Of a DNA stretch of 64,000 nt, positions 36,404-50,800 are shown piece after piece. The translations under genes were made by a program, and so were the position numbers. Position 1 is the stretch's first letter. Each line of letters opens with the position of its first letter. The stretch covers positions 186,001 to 250,000 of the forward strand of contig JBAMDO010000578.1 of assembly GCA_037074765.1 (NCBI GenBank), read 5' to 3'. The notes beneath the pieces were generated by a model. That model made no database searches, had not been told where the DNA came from, and was given only the letters and a program-made list of their open reading frames with translations. The stretch is from Mansonella perstans (lineage: Eukaryota; Nematoda; Chromadorea; Rhabditida; Onchocercidae).

Positions 36404-39400
36404 GCACTTTGAGAACAATTTCTGAAATTTATTTCATGCCGTGAATTGTAGATGCATTTCATGAAATTGATGGTTAAAGAAAGAATGGATTAAAAATAAA
36501 AGCCTATTATTTAAATGATTCTAAGAAATGAGGAAAAGATTTTAGCGTTTTATTTCTGGTTAATTGAATTTTTTATCGTCATTGGTATTGCTGTTTTCGT
36601 TTTTCTACCACATCATCGGTGGTCCAAACCTTCACATACTTCCCATGTTAGAATACTTAATAAATTTGACGCGGAAATGTCGCTTTTTAATCCTATAAGA
36701 GTAGTCGTATATATATCAGTGCAAACCTCTAGCTTTACGATGCATAGATTCCATTTCTGATTATTGTAACGGCCTTTTATTGCAGTAAATAAAAAAGGAA
36801 ATAGACTGCAAGCTGTTCTATAACCCTAACTTTTTAAGATGAAATGAAACGATCTGGTTTAATCTTTTGAATTCTTACATATCTCTTCAAGTGGTATTCA
36901 ATTTTGTATAGTAAGCATCAAATTAAATTTATTATTGCATCTTAAAATCATTATCAGCTGTTAATTCAATTTAAGATGAATAGAACACTATAAAATAACT
37001 GCTTTTTGAACCACCAATGGTCATCGGAAACAATGTGATATGAAATTATTTGAGTCGATATATTGATTCTTGAAATACTTGTTCCATGTAAAATGAGTTA
37101 TTTCTTTTTTTTAAAAAAAATCTGGTTTGTTTTCCAATTCAGTGTGCAAATGAAAAATGAACTTGCAGAGAATAAAGAGGTCGAAAATGACTGTTCCATA
37201 ATCTTAACTGCTTTACATATTGACAAAGTTCTTTTGCTCCTCCTAAATTTCCAATGTCAAATGTCGTTTTCACTTTTAGTGAGCAAAAAAATTTCTGAAT
37301 TTATTGCTAAATTTAGGCTGATGTTAACTATCGGTACTATCAGTAATAGTTGGGAAAAATTTACGAGAGTGTTGCATATTCAATGTTATCATCATGAACT
37401 GTTTCGCTCAAACTGAAAACCTTTACGCATAAGCTGTATACAAAACTTTTTTCATGGTTTATTGTAATACAAAACTCTTCCAATGAATAAAGTAAGCTTT
37501 AAAGTAACATTTCTCAGAAAAAGATGGATGTCTATTTCATTTTTGTTTTTTCCCTTCTTATAAAAATGCCAATGTTAAGAATGATCGAGCAATAATGTAA
37601 TTTACAATTTGTAGTACTGCAATGTTTAGTAATTAAAATGAATTTCACCTTGAAGTTTTAATTTAACATAGCTTTGAAGAATAAAAAAAACTTTCAAAAT
37701 ATCACAATTTAAATCTCGTTCTAATTATTCCAATTTATCAACTAATTTTACCCATGGACATTTTAAAAATCATTCTTGACCCTTGACCTTGTTATTGTGT
37801 GACTAAAAATGACTTCATAGGCAGAACGAATTCAAAGAATTCATTGTAATGGAAGAATAAAAAAATATGAATAATCAAATGTAAATTTAAATGACAGTAA
37901 AATTATTCAGACTTCTCTAAAATAATTTAAAATGATTTTTATGGCTCATTTTTTTGTTGAGGAATAAAATTGTGAGTAGCATCTATTTAATTTTAACTCT
38001 TGCATGGAACAAAAAACTTGCTCTGAAGAGCAATTAGTTTTGCTTTTCCTAATGAATAACAAAAGAGAATTTTTCTGTCACCTTTCGAGCCTCATTTACT
38101 CCTATTCACATGGGCTGATTGATAAAAAACAATTTTTGCATCAGTAGAAGTAAAAAGGAAAGAAGTACACAAGCCGGAACCATCGCAGGTAAATTCAGGC
38201 CTATGAATTAATCGATGGGACGCGTGAAGGTGTTCCTTTAAACTAAGGAAAATTGTTGTGTGTAAGTGTAACAGGTGAGTATTGATTCAATTTTTTAGTT
38301 GGTTTTACAAATTTTGTTATTATTGGGGATGCAAATTTGGAAAGGATGAAAAAAGAGATATAGGATCAAAACGATTATCTGTAAGAAACATTAATTATAA
38401 ATTAATCAAATAATTATAAATGAAAGATTAGTAAATGAAAATTTTCCAGTTTCTCAATATTTCAGCCTTTCATTAAATTTGGATTATAACGCATAAAGTG
38501 AAAAAATTTGTATCCTATAAACGATATTACTTAGAGAGGATAATTATTTCTTTCATTTTTCGATACATATTTGTTATTTTTTGTGTCATATCATCGATGA
38601 AGGTGTCGCAATGCTATTATTTTTCCAGTAGCACTTTGTAAATGGATTCTGCTTGAAAAAACTTCTCTATTCTAACTTTCCTATTCTTGCCATTTTAATG
38701 AGCCATAAGGAAAATTTTTACTTTACCTAATAACTGCCTGCATGAGGCAAGTTATGTTTTTTGAGCCTGTATATTAGTGGTTGGAACAAATTTCTAATTT
38801 TTAAAATTCTTTTCGCTTTTCCATATCTTTTTTAAAAAAGAATTTAGCTGGATAAAACTTGCTCCTTGCGTCATTCAATCCAAAAAAATTTATTTCGGAT
38901 GTTTTCATTATGACGTATGTACATTACAGACATTATCGCATTATAATCATTTTTTTAAATTAAAGGATGAAAATGGTCCTAAAAAAATGTTTTCGAAAAT
39001 AATACGTTAAATGTAACTGTCAACATTGAAATTTAGTAAATTGTAAAAAGGATTAATTTTCCTAATTTGAATTCTAAATATCTTGGCTTTCTTTATTGAA
39101 AAATTTACATTCTACTATGTATTTAACAATTGATCATTTTGAGCAGACAAATCCTTGAGGGAGCAAGTTTTTGAACAATTTCTTCTCAATAAAAAGATTT
39201 TCTGAAGAGAAAAAAGAACATTGCGATTTGTTTGTTTCAGAAGCTATGTTTTCGTAATTAACAGTTAAATTGGCTTTAAGCTAGTGTAAAATACGACAAG
39301 CATATTCTTTCATCAAACTTAGATTCTTGAAGCGCGAGAATTTTAAATTTCTAAATAGTCTAGAAAATGTAGCCAATTGTTTGTGATGATTTAGTGAAAT

Positions 39401-42118
39401 TTTTTATCATAAACTTTATAAAAACTTAAATGTAAGCAAAATAAACCAAACATTTTAAAAACCATAATTCAAAGAAATTTCTTCGAATCAGATTTCTCTG
39501 CCAATTCTGACCGGTTGAACCGGACCGTGAATGCAGACTGATTTAATAAAGCTCTCAGCAAGGAATAAAACATGTCCTAATACATTAATCATAAATTGTT
39601 GGATGAATTGATTATTCAAAGAATGTGAGAAATTTTCACTGATTCGCAATTTACACTGTCACAGGAATGATTTGTTTTTCAAAATTTGTCAATTACAGCA
39701 CCAAGACTATCATCTCCAAATCCTATTTTTAGCTTTAAAATTGATAACATTGTAATTTTTAATTTGAATCAGGAAATTGAAAAAGCAATCGATCTTGTAT
39801 CGAGTACTGGAATGTCCTTTTAGTTATTTGAAGGTATTTCAAAACACAAAAGTGTTGAAATTTTATTTCATATCCATGCATTATTTATTGCGCATATGCC
39901 TCCTGTTTTTTTTTTCAACTGAAACTTTTTTCACAAAAAATAGCTCTATTTGATTAATTTGATTTTTACTCAAAAATGGAATTAGTATTAAAAAATGGAC
40001 TTTTCAAAAGCAATTTCTGATCAGTTTAAGTTGTATATGGAAATATATAAGACTGAGCTCAAATTATTTTCATTTCCTCAGCTACACTAATTTCCTTCTT
40101 GCCACTTCCTTTGCTTTTATTTTCATCGTTAATTGGACGGATGTCATTCTCAATAAGTCTTTAAAAAATTGAACTGTGAGAAAGGCTCTGATAATTATTT
40201 ACACACCTGTATCTGTCAATCCCTTCCTGTTTCTTTATTCTTAGCATGAATTTTTACCCGTTACATGAAAGGGAAGATTTTAAAATGTCTTTAAAAAAGA
40301 TTTTAAAAAACACTTGAAATTGCGAGTGAACCATTTTATACTTTGTTAATCTTTTTCCAATAAACTGGATTTTGTGATGGACGAAGTTTTTTCGATCAAA
40401 GTATGCTGTAATGGCAAGTTGAATATATAAGCATTAAGTTAATGATAGCTGTTTGAGCAAAAAAACTTAGTTCAAAATTATGTCAAAAGTAAAATATATC
40501 ATTTTCTGCAGACGAACTTTAAGTTTTACTTCTCCGAATTTCGGAAGTGCTTATTTTTCAGCATGCGTTCATAAATCCTGCTTTCCGTTCTTCTTTTATC
40601 GTTGCTTTCGATTTCTTATACCTGTTTGAAATAAACGTTTGATCCTGAATGCGATGTCTTTTAAGCATTTTGAATTAACACAAACTAGTAGTATTGATGT
40701 CGCTTTATATTTATCAGTCAGGCTGCGGATTTCATTGATATCATTGCCCATGAGACTTCCTGATGGAACATTCGCAAATAATATTTATAGCAAAATGGAA
40801 TAAAGTTAGTCAATATACGAGCGAATAATTTAATAATTTATAAGATCTCTTAGGTGGCTGACACGTGAAAGCAATCAATTTTCTACGAAAACCATAATTT
40901 AATTTATAAACTTTCAAAATACCCAACTCTCTCTTTTCCATTTACTTATCTACGCTACTTACTGCATTTTGTTGATGCAAATGTTTACAATCTTTTGCTG
41001 TGTGATATTTATCGCGGTGTGATATCCGAGATCTAACTAGGCATATTTGGCTTTGAAAAATTAAACATCGATGAAAGGAAGGAGATGTATTAGTGTACAA
41101 ATTATTATGTATTTTAGCTGTATGAGGTGGATAGTTCCTCAATTAAGGTGCAAATTATCAATGGGTCAACACATAAAACTACTGACAAAATTTATCTATA
41201 ATTAATCTATACTTTTCATTATTGACAAGTGATGATATGGAAAATTTTTAAAACCATACCTTTCGTATTTTTTGAAAAAAATTTAAACAAAAGAAGCAAA
41301 AATCATCAGGATGACCAATGTTAATGTTCAGGCTTTGGTCTCGATGAAACTGTTCAAACTACTCAGTTTAGCTCTTAAATGAGTTATTCGTCGATTTTAA
41401 GCTTATTGTTATCTGTATAGTAAATTATCCACTTCGTTCAAAAGGAAACTGATATTTGTCAGAATTAGAGTCTCTGAGATAAGTGCTCCACCTTTTTCTT
41501 CTGAGTACGATGAATCAAATCTTAAAGTCAGAAATTTCATGAAAGTTACTGTCAACAATCCTGAAAAAATTAATGCAGTAACACATTCATTTTAAACACA
41601 TTTTTATCACAGAAGTATTCTGTATTAAGGAAAATCAGTCAGTCAATTATCAAGTTATAACTCTTGAAAATTACAATTTCTTTAATTTTCCTTTTAAAAA
41701 ATGGGTTACAAATTTAAAAAAAAAAGATCATAATAAGCATTAGCTTAAAAGTCTTTATTATATACTACTGCTTTTAATCGCTCCATTTAACCAGTACTCT
41801 TTCGTCCTATTTACTAATTTATTAAATTTCAAACGGTTTTTTTTTTTTTTTTTAGAAAAGGATGTTTATTAATTTTCTATTAGATATTGATCAATACTCA
41901 CAGTATTTCCCCCGCAACAAATAACAAATAAAGCGTGGATTTTTCTCACAAAACTATTTAATTATTTAGTTAAACATGTTTAAGTGATGAGCTACTGCTC
42001 ACGGAGAAAACTCACTTCCTACGAACAGTAAACATTTGGATTATATATATGTATATAATCATATACTGTATATGTGTATACTCATATACTTAATTTGTAT
42101 TTTTTTATTTATAAGGGA

Positions 42119-42168
42119 TAAATAAATAAATAATAAATAAATATATAAACAAATAAATAAATATATAT
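42119..42168. repeat. AT-rich microsatellite (TAAA/AT)n
   Basis: About 50 bp of imperfect AAAT and AT units, preceded at 42044-42090 by ATATAC-type imperfect palindromic AT sequence. Confidence 0.8.
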
Positions 42169-45100
42169 CTGTTGATATTTAATTCAAAATGGTGGTTAGA
42201 AAAAAATTAAAAAGATTATCATGAATGATAAAAAATTAAGAACTAGGAAGAATGAAATTGCGGGAGTCTAGATAGTATGAATTACACAAATATCAGGAAA
42301 TCTCTGGCAACAGGAAGGCATTTCCATATTTAACTAGTTAAAACTCCGCCTTTGGAAACATAATTTGTGATGATATTTGCAAATGATCGCATCATCTCAA
42401 TCAGGAATATATTATACATGCAAACGTCATGTATTCTGCATTCATTCCTCATTGCAATTGTAATCCACTAAGTAATCAGGAATATTTACTGAAATCTCAA
42501 CAAGACTTTGTATTGTTAATGAGAAATCCACATGCAGAAATCTGGGGTAGAAAATGTAACGATAAATATTGTTCCTGTTGCCATGATTGTGGTCATTGTT
42601 ATTGCAATCTTTGTTGTTAATGCAATTGCGATAGCAATTGTAATATTAGTTTATGTTATTGACATTTCTATCATATTTCCCTATAGCCGTTCGATTTATG
42701 AAATGCTTTCAAGATGTGATTTCACAGTTTAGTGAAATCTTTTTTCATCCTCATTATCCATTTGTTAGACTCAAAAAAATTAATTTTTAGCTAACAGCCA
42801 AGTAAAATACAAAAATAATTCTTTAGTCTATTATTCTTCTTCACTGACAGAAGCAATGACAAAAGTTTTTTTTTCTTATTTGTCTCAGTTCTGCAATAAG
42901 AAATTAGTTTTAAAAGCGAAATGAATTAGGAAATATTTTTTTTTGCTTAAGGCACTTTCATTTTTCTTTATTGCTAGTATTATTATATTCAGAAGCAAGA
43001 ACTGACGAATGTATGGAAAAAATTGCAAAGCAGAATGAAAAACGAGTCTAATCATAACATACGGCATACGGTAGTACGGATATCTAATAGTACGAATAAT
43101 TACGAATAATTGAAAAGCTAATGCTGTATGAGATCAGCAGATTAATCAATCGTAAGTTCACCATTCATTAAATTAATGGAGCATATTCTCTATCAGTCCA
43201 CGTAAAACACGTTTTTTGATGTCGTCGACTGTTAGTAATAAGCACACATTTACTGATATAATATTGGAACATTTTATAATTCTGCAGTCGATCTTCTACG
43301 AATCTATTAATACTATTCACAGAATTTCTCATACACACTTTTTTGTCAGTCCCTTTTAAACTTCATTATTTCTACATAATATTTTTTAAAAATACTTTTG
43401 GCCAACACTCGATCCAAATGATGACAAGTTATCCTTTCAATTGTGTTCAAATTCTAATATATCGTTGAGTTATTCTGATATTTTCAATTGGTATTTCTGT
43501 CATCAGTTTATTTTTTGGATCAATCCACTGTTGAGTTTCTTAACGTGAAATTTTCATTGAATTTGAATCGCAAAATTGTCATTCAAAAACAAGATGCCTA
43601 TTGTTATAACACATTTTTTACTTCACTTTGCAACTCTCAGTGCATTTGTCAATTTTTTTTTAAATTTCTACTAGACAATATTTAATACAGTATTCATGCT
43701 TAGTTGTTTATGTTAAAGTACAATGGTCCATGAAATATTACTACTAAATTATTTAAGTGATTAGAATTATTTTAACCATTTTGTTTAAAAAATAAAATTT
43801 CGAAATTTTAAGTTCCATTAATCACCACGGACTTTGATTGTGCGTTATGGCAAGCGAATGAAAATTTTAGACATGTCAAAAATATTAATGGACTTTCTCT
43901 AAAGTTTCTACTGAATACCACAAGCTCTCCAACTCGGCCTCAAACAAAAAAAGTTGTCAATAAGATTTGTTTTGTTTTCCTTTTAGCAATTCATTTTTTC
44001 CCTTCACACTCTTCGTACATGCCATTTTCCTTTAAGTCAAAGTTTTTGCGATCCTTATTCAATTAAAGAATACAATATTTCATTATGTTTGCTATTGTAC
44101 TGCAAATTCTGCATATTTTAAGACAACGCCTGCGTTGTCACCTGAAACATTATTGGCTGCTCATTCTTTTTATAATCTATACTTTCATTAGTTCTTAACA
44201 AGGCGATATAATCACTAATACAAACATTATCTCGCTTATAGCTTATCATATCAAGGATTTATTTCTTCTTTTACTTTTTAAAATAAAAACTATCAATTCG
44301 TAGCTAAAGCAGCATTTGGACAATTCTCATTCATTTTTATTGAATTAAATGAAGAAAAACTACTTTTTCTGATTAATTAATATGACAGCAAGTTTGATGA
44401 ATAAAGTGCAAAGTTGTATTGTTTTCATTTTCGTGTTTTGCTCATCAATTTTCTATCTGAATCATCTGAAATAATTCATTTGAAGCGATTAAATAAAAAT
44501 AAATGAAACATGTTCACATAGTTCCTTTGCAATAAAATGACTATTTTAAGCGTAATTTTTTAAAATAGAAAAGAAAAAAGTGATGGAAAGAATGGGAGTG
44601 ATGTTTTCTGGATTACATCTCCATAGAATCCTTTTATCTAATATTGTTTTTAGCAAACGATTTGGTGATTTTCAGAAGCCTGATAGAACAAAGTGGATAA
44701 ATCTGTTGTTCAAATCATTGTTTTTTATTGTATTTTAAAGGATAAACAGTATTGCCAATACGATCACTTGTATTTCTCGGAAAAATTTTTTGCGAATGAA
44801 TCCATGAGAAAGGTATGAAGTATATCATTCCCTTCATACCTTTTTCAGGATTTAATAACATTATAACAAAAATTCAATCCAATTCTGAACCGTTTGCGCT
44901 CCGTTGTGCTTTTACTTAAAAAAAAGACATGTCATTAAATAATTTGCAGACAATTGTAATTATCTATCTGTCTTCGGTGCGCTGGACAAACTGAATGTCG
45001 TTTTAATAACTCTTCCTGTTGCAAATATTCTCCATAATACAGTGAGGAATCTATTCATTTCCAAGTTCCTTTGGGAATCCTGTTTCTAGATGCTATATCT

Positions 45101-45702
45101 CACAATTTTACATAACGCTTTAAAAAACTGATAAATGTTTTTTATATTTCCTGTTAGTCCTACTACAATGGCAATTTATTGGCAATGGTAAGAAAAGGTT
45201 GTGAATGCCTTACTGCGGCGATAGACTAGTAATGGTTAATTTATTCTCGGAGTGGTCGATTTGCGCTATTTCCTAAATTTTCTGTTAATATTACAGCAAT
45301 AACCAAGAAATTTCGAATTGGAATTATTAATTGTTCCTGAAGATACAAAGAAGCTTTTTACAAATCATATTGCTATTCATATTTTTAATTTTTCAAAAGT
45401 GATTAGCTGTCGCTACAATCCCGTAAAACTTCAATAAAATTTCTTCGGAAAAAATTACGTTTTGATTTAACAGCAACTATTGTAATGGTGAAGAAAACAT
45501 ATGGTGTACTCTTTACTGTTAGCGATTATTGTTAGCAATGAATAAAGCGGAAAATTGAGAGAATTAGTAAATGCGATGTTAAATTTTGAAGAAAATGTAT
45601 TTTCGAACTGACTTTGAAACCGATCCAGCATTCAGAGGATTGCAATCGCATTATCACAAAGGTATTTTATATGGAAATCATTTTTATTTTGAGCTATAAT
45701 TG

Positions 45703-45765
45703 ATAATTGAGTTATTTCTCATTTATAATTGAGTTATTTCTCATTTATAATTGAGTTATTTCTCA
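45703..45765 (+). repeat. 22-bp tandem repeat, almost 3 copies
   Basis: Unit ATAATTGAGTTATTTCTCATTT starts at 45703, 45725 and 45747; the third copy is cut at 19 bases. Copies are identical over the shared part. Confidence 0.9.
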
Positions 45766-47816
45766 GTTTTTCAGATTTCTTTTGTCATTAGTCTTCTTGA
45801 ATTTTCATCTTTTAAAACTTTTCTGCATTTTTCCTCTCTGGTTAGTTTTAGACCTTCTTTTTTCCAAACTTTTCTTCAGTTATTTTAAACCTACTCAGAT
45901 GTGTTTTCAAAATTAGTTGCATTCATCTTTCGCAGAAATTTCGTGCTAAGAGCAGGTTAGCTACATTAAGCAAACACAATTAATTACTCATTTCCATCAA
46001 AATTTAGACTTTTAAAAAATAGATGAATTCATTTTGGAATAGTGTAGGTTCGTTCTGTTTTTGAATTTTAATGATTTTTGAAATGCTATTTTTTAAAGTG
46101 TGTTTTATTAATTTCAAAAAATCTGATGAAAAGACAATATAATTGAAATATAAATTGATGATGCCTTTTTCGCATCTATTCATTCCGGGAAAATCCCATT
46201 ATTAAAATATTAAATTCATTATAATTGAAAAAAGCTACAACATTCGTCAATAGCTCAAAATTATACCAGGAAGATGCACTAGATGCGGGAATTACCATGA
46301 ATGATAGCATCGATACGATACATCCGTTCCTAATTTCGTTATTATACTACTCCTACTTTATTTCAATTTGGAGAATCGATAAATGGAACTTAATTCAATC
46401 CTTATAAGGTATTACTAGGCTTGGCCGATCAAAAATACTCAAATCTCAGCAAATCTCGGAAGTTTTTTTGAAATTGACGCTATAAACGGTTCATCAAAAT
46501 AACCATCTTTAAAGTTCATAAAACATTCTATACTTTCTCTATCATACTTTAAAAAGATAACTGATATAAATAAGCAACATTATTTTTTGAAGTGAAGCAA
46601 TTAAAGTAGGTGCATCTTGAAAACTACAATAGAATGCCAAAATGTTAACTTTCTTTTCTTACGGATCAATATATGCGGATTATTATCGTCAAACATTTTC
46701 TTTCAAAAGGAAAGAAGATTCATTCATTTAACTGTTTATTTTTATACTCAATAATGCAAATAATCCTATTTAGTCACATATCGTACTAATAGTTTTTGAA
46801 TAAAATTATCATTGGTGGAAATTCTAATAATCTCTCAGTTGTTTAAATATCGCATACTTTCATTGATACATAGCTCTCCATCAAATTGATTGGTTGATGG
46901 TGATTGACGACGATTATGCGATTATGTATTCATCATGCAAACTAATTTCTATCAATAAGTATGGATTCTTCCTTATCAATTAAATTTGTTATTGAAATAA
47001 AAAGCATGCTGCATAAATCTGCATGTATTATTTGCTTAAATCAATTAAAATAATTATACGCTTGACTTTGTTGTAAAAAATAACGTAACCCTCAACAGAT
47101 ATAAACCCAACTCATTTACTTTAGAACTTAATAGAACCAATTCTGATTTACTGAATCAATTCTTTAGAGTTATTTTATTGACATCTATGATCTGATACTT
47201 TGTTTCATTATTTTCTCTATATCACATGTCTTTCCGAAAAAAAAATTTTCTGAAAAAATGAATACTTAGTATTTTCTACTCATTTCCTTTTTAACAAAAA
47301 GAAATTTAACGACGTGCGACAACTTTTATCTCACACTTAAGTACTTTTATAATAAATATACTAATGTATTGGAAATTATATTGCTGACAGCTGAAATGAA
47401 TTTTAACTAATTTCGATTCTAAATTTTGGTTAAATTTCAATTATTAGATTATGATCCGCTCTTAGAAAATATTTAATAATACTCGATTTCATTCAGTTTC
47501 ACAAATTACGATAAAATAAATAAATGCTTGATAAACAAATAGATTTTGATGTACTTTGAAGACTTCAATAATCAGTGAGCATAATTTATTATTTGTATGT
47601 TTTATTTATTTTCCTGCAATAATTTATGATTTGAACAAAATATATATTCGAAGGAATAAGTTTATAGACAAAAATATATGATAAAGAAATGAAAATATTT
47701 ATCTTTGAAACTAACGTGATTTAAAGCATTTAAAAATTAGTAAAACAGAAATTAAAGGCTTAATCATTTCAATTTGTTATTTAAAAGGTGAGCGAAGCTC
47801 AAGAAGAGGCTATCAT

Positions 47817-47823
47817 CCTGCAG
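47817..47823 (+). promoter_or_regulatory. Probable acceptor before innexin start
   Basis: CCTGCAG ends at 47823, 20 bases before the innexin ATG. It could take a spliced leader or join an upstream 5' UTR exon. Inferred. Confidence 0.4.
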
Positions 47824-47843
47824 CGGTGTTGGAGATAGGTGCC

Positions 47844-50800
47844 ATGATGCTGCAGAACATGTTCAGCGCCTTATCCTTCTTGCACTATCGAAAAGATGAC
47901 GATTTCGTCGACCGATTGTCTTACTTTTACACTCCGTCCTTCTTAATCATGATGGCTATCTTAGTTAGTTTCAAGCAAGTAAGACATTTGCTTACCTGCT
48001 CTAATATATTTTATGTTTTTCAGCACCCGAGTTAAAAAAATTCCGAACTTTATTTGATATGAATAAACATCTGAGCGGTAGAAATTCAACAATCATTTCA
48101 GAGGGAGAAGTTGAGCTGATAGAGAATGAATGAGAGATCCGTAATGGATGTGCTATTGCTCTAAAAGAAGAAAAATTTTTTTTGTTCGAATGATAAAAAA
48201 TTAACATAAAATTAACTACAATTGAATAATTTGTTTTTTGAACTTGTTTAATTAATTGACCTCAAAGATTTTCAAATAGCGTTTTTCGTTTTTTTTTTTT
48301 TTTTTTTTTTTTTTTCCGCCATGTTTTAATGCATTTTGAAGTTAAACATTGAAAATGTTGCAGTTTGGTGGTCGACCACTAGAATGCTGGGTGCCTGCAC
48401 AATTCACAAGCTCATGGGAAGCGTACACAGAAATGTACTGCTGGGCTCAAAATACCTATTGGGTGCCAATGGAACAGGTAGCATTATTAAATGTTGCAAT
48501 CTTGTAAAAAATTAATGAGTGGGACTGTAACTTATTCATCCATAAAAAATACATCTGCTAAAAAATGACACAGATATTTATTTGAAATCGAGTTAGACTG
48601 CTTTTCTTTCAGGATATCCCAATGGATATAGCAGAGCGGGAATATCGACAGATATCCTATTACCAATGGGTGCCATTTTTTCTTCTTATCCAAGCTTTTC
48701 TCTATTATATTCCATGCCTTATTTGGCGTCTAATGAGTGACAAATCTGGTAATTTCATCTATGCTTCATTTTTCTCATGTAGTTAGGATTTGAAAATCCT
48801 CGTGTATACTTTTGAATTAACAAGAATTTAACAAAAACGGTTGTAAGAAAGAAATTTGAAATCTAATTTAAAATTTTTGAAGTGTTGAACCTAATTTGTT
48901 CAACCTTCAACTTTCATTATAAATGAAAAAAAAAAGATGTTGAAATATTGCAGCTTCCTGATCATTACCTTGTTTTGTGTTATTGAATAATCCCACAGAG
49001 ATGCTTCTTCACCATTAGGTTTCAAATTTGATCACTCTTTCTGTTTCCTGAAAAAAAAGCAAAACGAGAGATTGATAAGCTCACTGAAAAAAAACTAAAA
49101 ATATGTAACTAGCATTATTTAATCTTTCATAAATTTAAATTCATCTAAAATATCAAAATATCGTAGGCATTCGATTGAATGATATCGTTCAGTTGGCCAC
49201 AGAAAAAGAAAACATCGAGCCAGAGTATAGAACACGTATCATTCTATCTCTTGCGCGTCATATTGAATCTGCTCTCAGGTTATTGAACTACATATACCAT
49301 TTCTGCATCATTTTTTTCACTAGTTTTTCTTATCTAAGTTGCTGAATAATTATCTAAGTGAACAAATACTATGGCATGGGTCTTGTATATTTCCGATCTT
49401 GAATTATCGGCATTCCGACAAGCTGTTATTTCCAATTTGAACGGTTTTTTTTTCCTTTTCTTGCTATATCTTCCAGTACTACCTTTTCGTTGCTTATATT
49501 TTATTTCTCTTTGTACTGTTCTGTGGAAAGTTGTATACTACAGGTATCAGCATGCAGCCACCTCACGAACTCAATATACATTACATAGAGTGCTAAAATG
49601 CCTAAATATACGTTATTATGAAAGTTATGTGACAAGCCTCTATTTGGTAAGACATTATTAAATCCTTGTATTAGACATCTTGGTAAGATATTTTTAAATT
49701 TTATTTCTTAGGACTCTATTTGGTAAGGTATTTTTAACATATTAGTTTACTGGCTTATAATTTTGGCCATTGTCTTCCGGAAGGGAACGTGTTATTATAC
49801 TATCCATTAGGCATTTGTGGCAATTATTGTCGGGCGACAGGCGACAGCAATTCATTTTGTGCTTTTTCAGGCTACCAAAGTAATGTATGTAAGCAATATA
49901 TTGACGAATTTGATATTAGTGAATAAGTTTTTGGAAACTAACGAATATTCCATTTATGGTTTTGGTGTATTACGTGATCTCTTGTTTGGCAGGTCCTGGA
50001 TGGAATCTGGTAATTTTCCACGAGTTACTTTGGTCAGTCGTTGTTGTTTAATGAAGAAAACACATGCGATTAAGCCAAACATTTCAGGAATGTGTCTCTC
50101 AATCAAGATGACCAAGGGAATTGTGTACGATCAATGTTAGCTAATTAGCTTGAGTACTTAGGTTAAGGTTGAAGAGATTTATTCATTTCTGATTCTAATA
50201 TTTCGAAATTTCATCTAGCATTTGTGTCTCTTTCCTTAACAATGAGCTTATCGAGATTATAGATAATTATGTAAACCAGCCAATATAATATAGAGCTAAA
50301 ATAAAGCGAGTCCATTTAGATGCAATTATCAGTACAAAAACCTTTATCTGGCTCATTACTAAAATATTTCATCTTTGTCAAAAATGTTTCCATAAGTTAA
50401 TTGAGAAATTGATTTCAGTGTGATTTTGAAGTGCGTGTTCTTGGTAATAATCAGCGACATTCCGTACAGGCATGTAGTTTTTATTTTTTATAATGAATTA
50501 TTTGGGAATTTTATTAAAGTTAGTGTTGTTTTTATTTCAGTCTTATTGTAATAAAAATTATTGGACTTTGGCCAAACTACATTAAAGATTTGATAATTAT
50601 GGGACAGAGAATACTTGTGGGATATCGTGCATACTGATATTAATATCATAGGTAGTTGGTTAAATTTATGAAAATGTTGATTTTAAAGCCAGTATTTGTA
50701 TAAGGAATAGTGCCAGGTGTCTGTCCTTAGAAATGGCAGCATTTTTTAGTAGCACTAAAATGAGACTGGATTTTTATGGAAGCGAGTAAAGGTGAAATAA

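Larger units (their letters stand above)
36404..47816. other. Gene-poor region, about 11.4 kb
   Basis: Longest non-coding stretch of the window, uniformly AT-rich. Open frames of 60-117 codons (36515-36760, 37063-37416, 42429-42620, 43488-43685, 46225-46407 and others) are Phe/Ile/Lys-rich, lack family motifs and do not chain by splicing. A strong donor (CAG|GTGAGT) at 38274/38275 follows non-coding sequence and could end a 5' UTR exon of the innexin. Simple repeats occur at 42119-42168 and 45703-45765. It may be the upstream control region or a long first intron of the innexin. Confidence 0.55.

Noticed and set aside
42429..42732. Cys-rich 63-codon frame resembling a metallothionein-like peptide
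   Set aside because: The cysteines come from a degenerate TTGTT/ATTGC simple-sequence run that is equally open in another frame as Val/Ile repeats.
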